Assembly (NCBI GenBank): GCA_036850595.1
Contig: CM072161.1
Location: 2,160,801 to 2,224,800, forward strand
DNA: 64,000 nucleotides
Source of the DNA: Rhyacichthys aspro
Lineage: Eukaryota > Chordata > Actinopteri > Gobiiformes > Rhyacichthyidae
Direction of reading: 5' to 3'
Both the position numbers and the translations under genes were made by a program. Of this stretch, positions 52,213 through 63,889 are shown piece after piece. The notes under the pieces are model-generated. The model saw nothing but the letters and a program-made list of their open reading frames with translations. It had not been told where the DNA came from and searched no databases. Numbering within the stretch: position 1 is the stretch's first letter; every line of letters starts with the position of its first letter.

Positions 52213-52707
52213 TTGGGTAAATGACAATATGAATGTATCTGTATGTAGTTTTTTTGGTTTCTGTTGCTTCCATTGAAATGAATGGGATCATATTGGCCAA
52301 CATTATTTGATTTTACTTTTGGCATTTGCACATTGAACCGAGATGATGATGTCTGAAATGCTGTTCTGTGTTTTTAGCTTGTGTTATTGCATCTTGTGAT
52401 GTAAGTACTGCTTGTTTACCTTTTAACTGAAAACTTACAATCATTTCTGAAAAAAGCTACCAGCTTGGAATTAGACATTGAATCCACATATTTCAAATTA
52501 TACAAAGAAACACTGCTTATGCTTCTTAATTTGTCATCAATCTATTATTATTTTCTTTTTTGTTTTTTTTCTGTTTTTTATGCTCATATTTCTTTTGCTT
52601 GTGTGGTTTTCTTTGCATGGCTCACCTGATTCTGTTTGTCTTTTTTCTCTTCGGCTCTCACTCTTGCATGCTCATGGTTTCTGTGTGTGGCTGCTTGCTA
52701 CAAACAG

Positions 52708-52731
52708 CTCCCTGTGCCCAGATACAAGAAG
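52708..52731 (+). CDS. candidate 24-nt microexon in the doc2b intron
   Basis: A 24-nt segment encoding LPVPRYKK sits between an acceptor (gctacaaacag) and a consensus donor (AAG/gtaagt). Upstream is a T-rich tract with no AG dinucleotide from 52508 to 52705, about 198 nt, which is the AG-free zone expected for a distant branch point. Two TGC motifs lie 10-16 nt before the acceptor, resembling the UGC elements bound by SRRM4 at neuronal microexons. The preceding doc2b exon ends in phase 0 and 24 is a multiple of three, so inclusion would keep the frame. An internal AG (gcccag) offers an alternative 10-nt exon. I know of no DOC2 isoform with this peptide, so this is prediction only. It could equally be a chance pseudo-exon. 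Confidence 0.3.
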
Positions 52732-52734
52732 GTA

Positions 52735-54400
52735 AGTCCACACCAGTCCCCACCAGTCAATACCTGCCCTATCTCTCCCCTGATCGATCAGTATAGACCC
52801 CCACCGGCCCACCTCCTTGACCCACCAGCCCTGTCATGTGACCTACACAGAGTCATGCTTCATGTGAATAATCTTTAAGACTAGGTTTACCCCAGCCCTG
52901 TGAACTAGATCACACATTTGGGAGTAATTACTGACCAGGACAACACTGGAACAGGAGCCCTCGATAACAGAGCGACACAATCATACAAAGCCTTGTGGGT
53001 ATTGACCACACTGGATAGAGGTCAGCCTGGTTAAGCAGCTGAATGAAAAAAACAGTGATGTCTCAGATAAAAGAAGTGTTTGCACGTCATCAGTCAGCGC
53101 TAAAGCTGTCAATACTAATTCAGTTTCTGCTTTTTTTTTTTTTTCTCACTGCAGCTACATTCACCAAAACACTTGTTTTTCTCGCAGCTAGTGATGCACG
53201 TCAGACTAAAGTGCATGAAGATTACTGAAGTCAAAACATTCCAAAAGAGCAGTGAAGCTTTGACTTGGGATTGGTACAGTATTGATTTACATAAGACACA
53301 CATCAGTTTTCTTTATTTGATTGTTTCCCATGCTAGAGTTATCCTAAAGGCTAGGCTCTTTAGTTCCTGGATAACTTTTACAAGAGACACCTCTAAAAAC
53401 AACACTTTAACAACTGATGGGACATAAATATATGATCTACAAGTGGAAAGCAAACCAACAGAGATAGAGCAAACAGATCAGCAACAGAAAAACAAGCAAG
53501 TCAAATAGGTATTAGACAAGGCATTAAATAAATGTTACCCAGACTGGACAGTCATACATTGTCATAAGAATCAAAACAGGTAATAGTTAAAATAAGCAGT
53601 GTTATATGCTAAAGTAAGACAATGTATAAAAAACTGTGCTGATATTCAATCAAAAAACATACAATGATTGCAGAGCATGAAGCAACACACTGAGCAGAGA
53701 GCAGCACGGAAATTGACATCATAAACTACAAGCAGCACACTGAGCAGCAAAGTTGGACAAAGAAACATTCATAACCTGACACATAATGGCAGCAGTAGGA
53801 GTAATCTGTTTTCATGTTGACAAGTTTCACTGTAAAAAAAAAAACAAAAAACTTAAAGAGCGGCAGCTGCGGATGCCAAACAAAAACCCTAAAATTAAGG
53901 TTGAAAACCCTAATTAAAATAATGTGGAAAAACATTTAATTTACAGAAATTTGCAGTAAAGGTTCTGCGGGGAAAACTGTTATTCTAGAGTTTTTTTTCA
54001 TGTATTATTAACATCAAACACCCTCAATAAAATGACAATGCTCAAAATTCTGCAGAATAAGACCATCATTTTACTATTTTTTTTTTTTTTGTTAAATTTT
54101 GCATTTTATAAGATAAATGTAAAAAATATATATATTTTAAACACTTGCTCATTAAACATTTGGAGTCATTTACTGTTTGTTTGTTTTGTTTTTTTACAGT
54201 GTTGATTACTCATGAGCCAATGTTTTGAACAATAACTGACAGAACTGTTAGTACAAGGATCTCTAATAGAGATGCAGGGGTATGGTCCCTTTCTCCCTCT
54301 GTGACCCATGACCTGTCCTCACCTTAGACCCAGTTATGTCCTGTACCTGCCTTTACATCATTGTAAAATGTCTTTATTTGAACAAATGTGTGAAACAGTG
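52735..54400. other. no recognised gene (intronic)
   Basis: Contains two acceptor-like sites at 53153 and 53187 without donors, A/T runs, and a local repeat of cacactgagcag at about 53690-53745. Confidence 0.45.
53131..53144 (+). repeat. poly(T) tract next to splice-acceptor-like sequence
   Basis: Fourteen T followed by ctcactgcag, and a second acceptor-like tttttctcgcag at about 53176-53187. No donor or recognisable peptide follows. Confidence 0.8.
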
Positions 54401-54406
54401 ATAATG

Positions 54407-54620
54407 GATGTCCTCTGCCATGGACAGGCCTAAATCAGAGTTAATCGCTTTAATGATGAGATGAGAGAGTGATGAGACAGGTGTCAGTGAGAGTGATGGA
54501 CCACAGCCGCTCCACTCAGCATTTAGGCGTTTAGGAGTTTGGATTCTCTAAGACATAATGTAAGCTGATCTCTCAAACCTCTGAACCTGCTGAACCTTAC
54601 CTGTCTATGTGCAGCCTCTG
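54407..54620 (+). repeat. diverged direct duplicate, copy 2
   Basis: Partner of 51451-51650, about 2.96 kb downstream in the same direction. It shares catggacaggcctaaatcag, gatgagagagtgatgagac, gagagtgatggaccacagcc and cactcagcatttaggcg. The flanks (gcagcctctgg) also resemble copy 1. Confidence 0.75.
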
Positions 54621-54624
54621 GTAG

Positions 54625-56420
54625 TAAATATTATTTTGGATTCCAATTATTGACCATTGCATGTTACTGGGTCTGTTTGGTGTATATACTGCATATTTCA
54701 TTTGAGTTATCCATCTTCAGTGATCATAGTCATCTGAAGGCTCTTCTTAAGAAAACACAGAAAATACCTCATTGTTCTGCACCTGGTCAATACAAATTTA
54801 GAAGATGTTGGTATGCAAGTACAAATTGCTCTGGGTGTTATGTATATATTCACCTGGTGCACAATTAAAATCACCCATTTTTTAACCTAAATAATCTTAA
54901 TAGCCGGTCATTATACGTCACAGTTTTCAGTGACTTTCAGTTTTCTCTGCTAATGACAGAAATAGATCAAATTGCCAATAGTGTGTCAAGACACTTAAAA
55001 TCTATTATTTTAATTTATGGAACTAGATGTGTTAAATCAATCACGTCAGTGCCTCAGTTAATTCATGTTTCCGCTGAGCTGTACTGTATAGTTTGATTTG
55101 GTACGGCAGAGTGCATAGGAACGGCGTCTGTTACATGAAGTCATGTCACACAGTGTTTCTATGAGATATGACTCCTACTTGTAGCAAACTTTCCAAACTT
55201 AGAAGCAGTGTTATTAAAAAGGAAAAAAGAGGGTAAACCTATATATGCAATAAACCTCTTGTCTGGTTTATTCCTCTTTGCCCAAGATGTGGAGGAAAGC
55301 AAATGTTTAAGATAGCGATGCACCAGGTGCTTTGAGTATCTCCAGGTGTCCAATACCAATTCAACTCGTATTTAATAAAGATCCTTGTATTTGTCACATG
55401 ACCCATTATGGAGATGGGGGTTATGATTACATTTTATTGTAATGAGTATTTTTTTCCAAATAAAAAGAAAGTTAAACCAGCTCTTTTACCATTGTACAGA
55501 CATACAGTATCAAGCAGCAGCTTTCCATCAGACCTCACTAATCTAAATCATATTAGTGAATAAAGACAGCAGTTTGCTCTTGTCTTTAGGGTGGACCAGT
55601 TTTTGATGGAGAGTATAGCCAGGTTGAAGTGACCAGGAATGTTGTGTATACATAATACATATACGTAGAAATGGTATGTGGCTTTATTTCATAACAGCAA
55701 AATAATACAACCACAAAACACACATTAAACATGAAGAAAACATATTCAAAAGCCAGTTTGTGCTTCTATAGTTTAGCTAATTTCAGAATAATTGATAAAT
55801 GTTACTATAAAATGGCTGTTCTTGCTCTTGCTGCTCAAATTTACTGTCATTGTTTTTGGCCTTGTGCAAAGAGGGCTTTATTGCAATGTAGCACATTCAT
55901 AATGCTATAATATTATCGATAAATCACTCCTTTCTGTCTGATTGTGATCCCAGGAGAAAGATAAAACAGCGTGTGGCAGCAGTGCAGTCAGTGCCTGTTT
56001 AACTCATATTGCCTTCTTAGCGATAAAAGCCGCACTCAGTCTTTCTGCACAGCATTTTACAGAGAATCAATGCCACGTGATCAATGACTAACTGGCTCTG
56101 AGTCTAATGTGTCCCAGTGTGAGCCCCAGACCCCACCCCTGTCAGTTTTGATCCCTGGGATAATAAATGGGGCCCATCTGTCTATTGTCCAAACTAGCCT
56201 TGACCCTCGCCTCTCCCTTCTCCCAGGTGGCCCCTCCCGGCTCCTGGGTGGTCCCCATGTATGTATAATAATACCTGCATACGGTACCTTCCCTCTGCCC
56301 TGCTGCCAATACTACTAATACTAAGTCCGAAACGCTTTGGTGTGACAATAGCTGCTAAATAGTGTGTCCACACTGAAAAAAAGACCTTCAAAATGTAAGG
56401 CTTAACAGACAAATATGTGC
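54625..56420. other. no recognised gene (intronic)
   Basis: Unique-looking sequence. A GC-rich stretch at 56120-56300 holds one unit related to the 57250 minisatellite. Confidence 0.45.
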
Positions 56421-56424
56421 TTGG

Positions 56425-56985
56425 TTTCACTATTTGGCTATTTGCAATTGAATATGGTTTTAATAAAAATGTAATAACACGTCTTAAAATAAGAATAAAG
56501 GGCAACTGTTGTACTGTATCACTCACAGTATATAAGAAAATATGTCCACCTATAGAGTATGTGTATGGGAATAGCCCTTTGCTGTACCCCTAGGCCTTTG
56601 CCTTTTACTGAATCAGCAGCCCACATTCCCTTAGCACCTAACATCAAAGCTATTAAAAACTGAATCAGCTCCTGGTAAATCTTTTTGTCAGATCTGCACT
56701 GATATTTGTCTGGATTCTGAAAAAAGTCAGGATGATATAACAACAGTAAAGACCAAATACAAATTGCACTGCAACATGTGATCATAACAAATAATATGTT
56801 CCTGTAGAGCTCCAAAAAACCTGTCACACTGTCAGGAACTTGCCTGTGCCAACAGGGACTAATAAGTCTTGGCCTGTCAGTGGTTGCATTGTGTGACATG
56901 ATAAAGGATGACCTCACAGTTGGACCACCAGGTTTTGCAGTGAAGCTTGTGTACTGTTGATAAGACACCTACAACTTCCACAATG
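56425..56985 (+). repeat. diverged paralogous repeat, copy A
   Basis: Matches 58144-58640 in order and orientation. Anchors are tttcactatttggc, gcaattgaatatggttttaa, aaactgaatcagct, cctgtagagctc and cctgtcacactgtca. Identity is patchy, about 80% in the anchors, with many indels. It contains the minus-strand frame 56519-56968. Confidence 0.7.
56519..56968 (-). other. coding-like 149-codon frame, copy A of a paralogous pair
   Basis: This is one of the longest open frames in the window. Residues 51-55 read FLELY, residues about 58-78 form a hydrophobic putative membrane segment, and residues 99-109 (QELIQFLIALM) form a second hydrophobic patch. A diverged homologous copy lies in the same direction at 58144-58640 and retains FLELY, LNQFVTAWI and SHH...LII pieces in corresponding places, broken by stops. 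That suggests both copies come from a former coding sequence, either a gene fragment or a transposon frame. I do not recognise the protein, and no splice context was established. Confidence 0.3.
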
Positions 56986-57249
56986 ATCTTGAAGCGCTGA
57001 TTTTCATTTTTTTAGATCATGAAGTTTTTCTGTGTTAAAAAATCCTCAGATTGCCTAAAAAATAATTTACTTTTTGTTATGTCAATGTTTAGGTCAGGCT
57101 TGAAGCCCATTGGTTCATGCTGAACTTAATCTATGGGCTGCACAATCCAGAAATAAAAGCAGATGCCAAAAACTGCCACATGTGCCAGTGAGCAATGTCC
57201 ATTGAAAATCAACAGTGGCCATTAAATATTCAGGATCCTGGTCTAATAA

Positions 57250-57432
57250 TACATCCATGGTGGCACCCCTAAGTTCTTGAGTGGCCCCTCCTTACTCTTT
57301 AATGGCCCCTGTCTGCTCTCGGTTGTACCTCCCTGCTCCTCTGTGGCTCCTCCCTGCTCCTAGGGGGCCCCTCCCTGCTTATAGGTGGCTCCTGTTTGCT
57401 CTTGGGTGTCCCTCCCTGCTCCCACATGGCCC
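57250..57432 (+). repeat. about 23-bp GC-rich minisatellite (gtggcccctccctgctc)
   Basis: About eight degenerate units such as gtggcccctccttactct, tgtggctcctccctgctcct and ggggcccctccctgcttata. A single related unit (aggtggcccctcccggctcc) occurs at 56225-56250, upstream of repeat copy A. Confidence 0.85.
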
Positions 57433-58013
57433 CCAGCATTAACACACTCTGGTTCAGGTCTCAGTAAAACAGATCAAAAGCAGTTTATCTGATGCAGTGG
57501 TGATGGATGCTGCCTCCCGCTGCCTGATCCTGCCGCTCAGATATGATAATACAGACTTATGCTGCTGATAAAAGGACGCTGCTGGAAAATAAACATCTAC
57601 GGCCAGCACAGCCAAAGAACAGCCACAGCAACAGGCTCAGTGTTTATTGTGTGAGAAAATGAATAAAAAAGCGTACTGATGTTTGCAAGGACATAGTCTA
57701 TGCGCATAGAAATCACATAGATTTACAAATATATACCCGCAGATTGATGCATCTTATTGAAATGTATAGTGTGATTCCTGCTTTGACACTAACAAAAGAC
57801 CCTTCAATATTTACAAAACCAAAATTGTACCGCTTTAAAATATGACTAACATTTTAAAAGTAATAAGTAGTGCTATAAGAACTAAATGTTTTATTTTTTA
57901 CTATTAAATGTATCGCTTCAACTTTTGTTATTCCTCATGTATAAAAAATGACATGGGCATCTAACCAGAAGTGTATTGTTTTAGCAATGGATTCAAATGG
58001 TCTTAATTTATTG

Positions 58014-58126
<113 letters not shown>

Positions 58127-58143
58127 ATTTATTAGGTGGCATG

Positions 58144-58640
58144 GGTTCACTATTTGGCAAAAACAGCACTTTTTGGACATTGCAATTGAACATAGTTTTA
58201 ATACAAAAATGCAATAACATATGTAGTAAATCAATCATTATGCATTATTGCAGCTTTTAAAAAAAATATGGCCAAGTATTTATGTATGCTGACACAGCTA
58301 AGAATTTGGGCTGTGAACCATACTTCCTAACAGCTCTGTACCAGTGAGCACCTCACAATCCTTTAGAACTTTATATATATCCAAGCTGTTACAAACTGAT
58401 TCAGCTTCAGCAGATGAAAAAGTCACCATTACTGCATATGAACATACTTATTGAAAAGGTTTAAAATAAGTTACTGTAGAGCTCTAGAAAATTTCCTGCT
58501 AAGGCCTTGTCACACTTTCACATTTCCTGGTGCTAGGGTTTGATTATTAAGTTGTGGGCAAACTGCACATGGTGGCTTAAAATCTGTGTCATACGCCACT
58601 CAGTGTGACACGATGACAGACGACCAACCTTACAGCCAAA
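58144..58640 (+). repeat. diverged paralogous repeat, copy B
   Basis: Partner of 56425-56985. Anchors are ttcactatttggc, gcaattgaacatagttttaa, aaactgattcagct, ctgtagagctcta and ccttgtcacactttca. It starts just after the (TA)n tract. On the minus strand the copy-A frame can be followed in pieces, interrupted by stops. Confidence 0.7.
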
Positions 58641-58705
58641 GCCTTTTGAACAAAGACTGCCTGCAACTAGTATCTGACAATGTAATCTATATATATTAAA
58701 TAACC

Positions 58706-58955
58706 TTAGGGTGTATTCACACATGCCTCATTTAGTTCGGTTAAAATGGATTAGGGTTCATTTCCCACATTGGTCCGGACCAGGTGTGCAGGTGTGAATA
58801 CACTCATGTGAACTCGGGTCTGGACTAAACAAGCAGACCCAGACCCATCTGAAGAGGTGGTCTCGGTCCACTTCCAAATGGACTCTGGTATGGTTTGCTT
58901 ACAGTGTGAATATCAACCGGCCCCGATCCGGCTCAAACACACTAAAATGCGGCTG
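58706..58955 (+). repeat. MITE-like dispersed repeat (gggtgtattcacac end)
   Basis: Starts gggtgtattcacacatgcc. The reverse complement gagtgtattcacacctgcac ends an internal block at about 58802. Then come gaactcgggtctggactaaa, gaagaggtggtctcggtcca and ccaaatggactctggtatgg, phrases of a dispersed fish DNA transposon. The right end and target duplication were not determined, so the 3' limit is approximate. Confidence 0.55.
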
Positions 58956-58959
58956 TATT

Positions 58960-61900
58960 TACTATGTTTAGCGAAAAGATGAAGGAGCGGGGTTTTGAGC
59001 AGTCTTCTGAACAGTGAAAAAACTTGCATGTCTTCTCACTGCAGCATTCCTTCGCCATTTAAAAAATAAGAAGTAGAACATGAAACTGTGAAACTGAGAC
59101 TGAATTAGCTGCTCTTGACATTCAAAATGATTTTCACAGATTTGTAGCCGTAACAACAAAGTAAACAACAAAATGCCACTTAACTATAAGTTGCCTGTTT
59201 TTGAGTTGAATCATAGCCTACAGCGCACTCAGCTTATCTAATCCCACATTGTGACATGCATCAGACACTGGTCGTAGCCAATTCAAAGTCAACAGAGTAA
59301 TGTGAGGTCACCACATCACACCACATGTAAACAAACATCACCACCAAAATAAAACTCTAAACTGAAGCTCCAGCAACTACACAGAGTACTACACGTCCAG
59401 AGTCTCCAGACAAATGTAAAGTAGTTAATGCAGTTTGTTATTTTGAACATTATTAAAACTAGGGCAGTAAGGAGAGCATTTTTTCAAAACTGGGACATTT
59501 GAGTGTTTTTGCCGATATTTGTAGGGACATGGTAATAAAAATGGGATAGTGCCAGTCAAATCAGGACAAATGGTCACCTTAGGCAAAGAAAATGAAACAC
59601 ATGGCGACATGCTCTCCACTCTTTTACATTTCAGACTTTGGAATATCCAAGTCATGTAGAAACTGAGGAAGACTGAAGAGTGTGTTAAAGAGACTGTGAC
59701 CCTACTGATTGTACTCTTGTGTCTCTGCTCCCTGCCCCTGGACAGCCGCCTCACTTCCTGTGCTTGACCACTGGGCAGGATGCTCATCATTTTCTAAAAC
59801 AAAGTGTGCTTGACTTCATTTCACAGTGTTTAAAGGCTGTTATTGACTGTGTGAAGCGGGGGGTGCTTGTCAGCCATCTGCCTTCTGCTGCGGTCATTTT
59901 TCTCCCTCCCTTGGTAATTATGATCAGCACTGTATTCACTGTGAGCTCGCAATCAGCCGGCTGACGCAGCTGTCCGCTCCGCCCGCCCCGGCTCACATAA
60001 TGGGCCTCCGCTTAGCTCAGGTGTTTACCCAAGGCAACAATAGGCGTAGATGAAGACAGCCCATTAACCTCTCCAATCAGCCTCCATCCTGCCTCTCAAT
60101 AGCTTTATTATAAACAACATCAAAAGCATATTTATTCAGCAACAGGAGTGTAACATCAAACAACTCCATTAGCCGTTTACTGAATGTGTAGGATGATGGA
60201 TTTACTCACTACTGGCAGCATGTACAAAACAGTGGTTGAAATGTAGCCTAGGATTTTAGCTCTGTTTAACTTTTTAAAACGAATAGATATGGCTGGGGTT
60301 TTTTGTCCAAATTAGGATTCTCATACACAATTTACAGACAAGATTATGTTAAGCTCCACCTTTTAGCATCTGTTCCACTGTTTTGGTCTCAACAGACCAA
60401 TAAGACCAAAGTTCTCCTGCCTTATTGGGTGATAAATTTTGCTGGGAGGATGAATAGAATTGGTTTGAAATTACTTTGGTGGTTTTCTATTTTATATCGT
60501 CATCATGTAAGCAGCAGTAGTTCAGTGCATCCAATTATGAGCCCAGTCACAAGACAGATCACGCCCACTTATGGAGCAATTGGTCAGGTTCGATTGACTT
60601 TTATGCTTTGGCTTTCTGGTATTGCATTTTTCCTTTTATTTCAAGCTTAAGGTTGTTTGTTATAAGGATAGTGTTTAGAGCTAGTTTTTTCCACATGCTT
60701 CTATCAGACAGACAGATGCATTACACTCTGTTCCTTTACCTGAGCCGGGGTCAGTGGTGGGTCACTGAACTGGTGCTCCATCTAGACAACCCACACCTGG
60801 TCAGCATGGGTTTTCCCTGATTTGATTTACAGTGCAAATGAAAACTCCAAGCCGTACTTACTTATGTGTACTGTTCTGCTTGAGGAAAATGAGGCTGTGG
60901 ATACCAAACTTAGAAATAATAATGGGAGCCCAGTTGGGAAAAAATTGAATGTGAGTCAACGAGGTCAAAACACTTTTTTTGAATCCCTGAATGTTGCTTC
61001 TTCATTTACAGTTGTTGTGGAATATTACATGTACTTAAACATCACTGTGTCCTTGTCCTCAGTTAGCGCCTATCTACTGCATTACATTGTCACGCAAACA
61101 TGTTATTTTCAATTTATTCAGGTCAGAACACCCCGTGAGAGATAGAGAGAGCCTTCCTTCAGCAACTAGGATGTAGCTGTAGTGTAATTCACAAAAAAGT
61201 ATTCATTCCAAGAGTCCAAGAGTCTATCAAGTAAGCGCCATCCACTATTAAGCTTTATAAATTCAGTCTTACGAAAGTGTACCCACACTGTTCTGACTGT
61301 ATTTGGTGGTAACAAACTTCTCCTGCTTAAGTCATACAGAGTATCTCCATCCATCATTTGGCTCCAATTGCTACTAAGTTCTTGGGAGGACTTTGGTGTA
61401 ACGAACAGAATGTTATACTAATATCTTTACATGACAACTTAATAGATAGACCCTAATTGAGGTTAAAGACACTGTAAAGTTTAAGTAGATCTAAAATTCT
61501 CCAACAACAGTGTCAAAAAGTGTGTGATAGTCACATTTAGAGCTGGGGGAGGGACACAGGTAGTTACGGTGGATTATACGACTACACATTATTCTTATTT
61601 AATTCCATACTCCATAAAAAGAAAGTTTCTCTTGCGAGGAGTCCCTAAGTGGCCCTTCATTTATAATGTTTGTTTTCTTGATTTAAGGACTTAATTTTAC
61701 CGATGTACCGCTGAAAACAGCACATTTAAACTCCCACAGTTAAAAACTTTAAGACAATATTTTCTGTTTCATCGTAGTAGTGTAGACAATGAGGTACAAC
61801 CTAATTTTCATCCAAGAGAGAGGGACAGCTGTGTAGGGACCATCTCTGTGCCAGAATGCTAAACTGAAAACACATGCTGAAGAAGTAATCAACCACTTCA

Positions 61901-63885
61901 CAAATATTCAGTGTAGTGTTACAAAAATCACCGCCTTATAACAAAATACAAAACAAGTCCTTTGTGTTTATTCATAATGTATAACTGTATAATATTACTA
62001 TCATTTGTCAATGTCACAGTTGTGGATATGGGTTGAACATAATGTCATCAGTTTCAGACTTATCTTAGTGTGTGAGAAAAGCTTCTATTTGTACTTCTTT
62101 TCAACAGACAATGGCTTTATTGGCATGGCAATACATTTGAAAAGCTGCATGATACAAATTGAATGACTATTACATTATTTCACACTTCTAATAAAGCAAG
62201 CAAAATGAAATTCTAATAACTTGATACTGATAATTGTGCCATATTAAAAAGCAAATGCACATGAAATTGTTTTGTCTTGGTGTTACTTTAAAGAAAGGAG
62301 AGAGGGGTTCACGTGCGTGTGAGATGGACTGTGTACGGTTGAATATTGCATGTGTTTAGTTGAGCTCAGCTGCAGCGTGGAGAGGCAGGAGAAAATAAGA
62401 AACAAGATTGAGGAGAGGGGTCACGACTGCCGCTGAGATTGGGGTTGCAAAGTGAATGTTGACTGTCTTATTGCCTTATTTTCACACGACAGCGAAGACG
62501 AATCTTGCCTCTGAGCTCACCTGCTTTTAGTTCTGCAACAGGGACACACTCGTCAGTGTCTGCAGATGCTGTCAAACTGAAGAGCTTCACACTGAGCAGC
62601 TGAACCTAATTAGTGTATTTAAAGTAATGCATACTCTATATAAGCCTCTCTCAATCTTAAAGGTCAATGACTGTTTGGAACAAATTACAAAAGGAAATTG
62701 CTGAAATCAATCTGAGAAGCTATCATCTCATCATCAACTTCACTTCTATATGTGCATCCTAGTTATGAAGGAGTCAATATCGCTAATTTATGAACTACTT
62801 GATCCATAAAACCAAAAGCTTCATAGAGCGCTGAATGTGCTACAGCTACACAATAAAATTCTTGTTGCTCCCACAAACTATAATATAAGGTTACATAGAA
62901 ACACTCAAACAACTAGAATCAAGCTTGTTTTTACAATTATTACTAGACTTCATTTGTTAGCCGGGCCAAGTGTGAATGAGGGAGCTGTTTCCCCAAATCT
63001 TCAACATTGATCCACCTCAAATTTTAAACTTCAAACTCCCCCTGAAGAAGGAGTGTTCAGTTGTCTTTTCTCCGCTGATGTTTAGCTCTCTAGTTTATTG
63101 TGTCATATTAAGTATGGGACATTACAGCACTTCTTTACCTGCTGCTCACAGCGCTGTCCTCTGCTACAGTGATATAGGATCTTTATGGCTAATGTCAGTT
63201 TTTATATGGTGCACAGGCTACAGTCGTTGATGTAAGGTTGGAGGTCACTTGGCTCTGGAGACCAAGCGTAGTTAACATCCTACAGGTAATATTCAGGACA
63301 TGTACCTCGCTGGAAGTGCTGAAAGGCATTAGTTTGGTCTTTTGCTTCAGAGAAAACACAAAGGCATGAATAAAGATGTGGATCCACTATATAACAAATC
63401 AAATCTCTCAAATTAAAGTGAACTTTTTCACCAAGACCTCTAAGTCATTGAAAAGTTGAATACACAAAATATGAAACACAAACTATATGGGACATAGTTC
63501 TCTCTATTCTTATACAATACAGTGTGATCATAATCTGTGAGGCCTGCTAACAGGTTATTCTCTATTCTTTGGATTGAGTGCAATTATTAGATATATTTGA
63601 GTTCAAATATTTAAAAAAAATGCACACTTACGTCTATTGAGTAATAGAAACAACTTTATTAGAAATAGAAAAGGGAGGGTTTGTGGTATCAAAGAGGTGG
63701 CTTCCTCACATGTCATGCATGTGTAGGTGATGGGTTAAGTGCTGAATCACAATCAATTGAATTTCCTACCGGAAAAGACTATGAGGGTCTCTGGGCCTAT
63801 GTTAATGATCTTAGGCACAGGAGGGACATAATAGCTGGTCTGGGCACAGGTTAGCAAACATATCTGTGTCTTGTACCAAGCACCA
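58960..63885. other. no recognised gene (intronic)
   Basis: Apart from the CpG-richer patch at 59800-60110, no feature was identified. 59430-59590 (ggtcaccttaggcaaag) may be part of a dispersed repeat. 62280-62640 is GC-richer, without recognisable peptide. Confidence 0.45.
59800..60110 (+). promoter_or_regulatory. candidate regulatory patch, CpG-richer than its surroundings
   Basis: A GC- and CpG-rich block (59947-60000, with ccgctccgcccgccccgg) lies in otherwise AT-rich intron. Motif-like sites around it are TAATTA at 59914, an E-box CAGCTG near 59967, CAGGTG overlapping a forkhead-like TGTTTAC at 60018-60028, and ACAATAG near 60037. Such clusters occur in enhancers, but no conservation data are available. 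This is an inference from sequence alone. Confidence 0.25.
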
Positions 63886-63889
63886 GACA

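Noticed and set aside
53145..53190. Two strong splice-acceptor-like sites after a poly(T) tract
   Set aside because: No convincing donor follows within exon range and the peptides are unrecognisable. Likely decoys.
57097..57108. GLKP reading on the plus strand, resembling the start of the next doc2b exon
   Set aside because: It continues IGSC then stop instead of MDHNGLADPYV, and no acceptor gives phase 0 at that point. Taken as coincidence.
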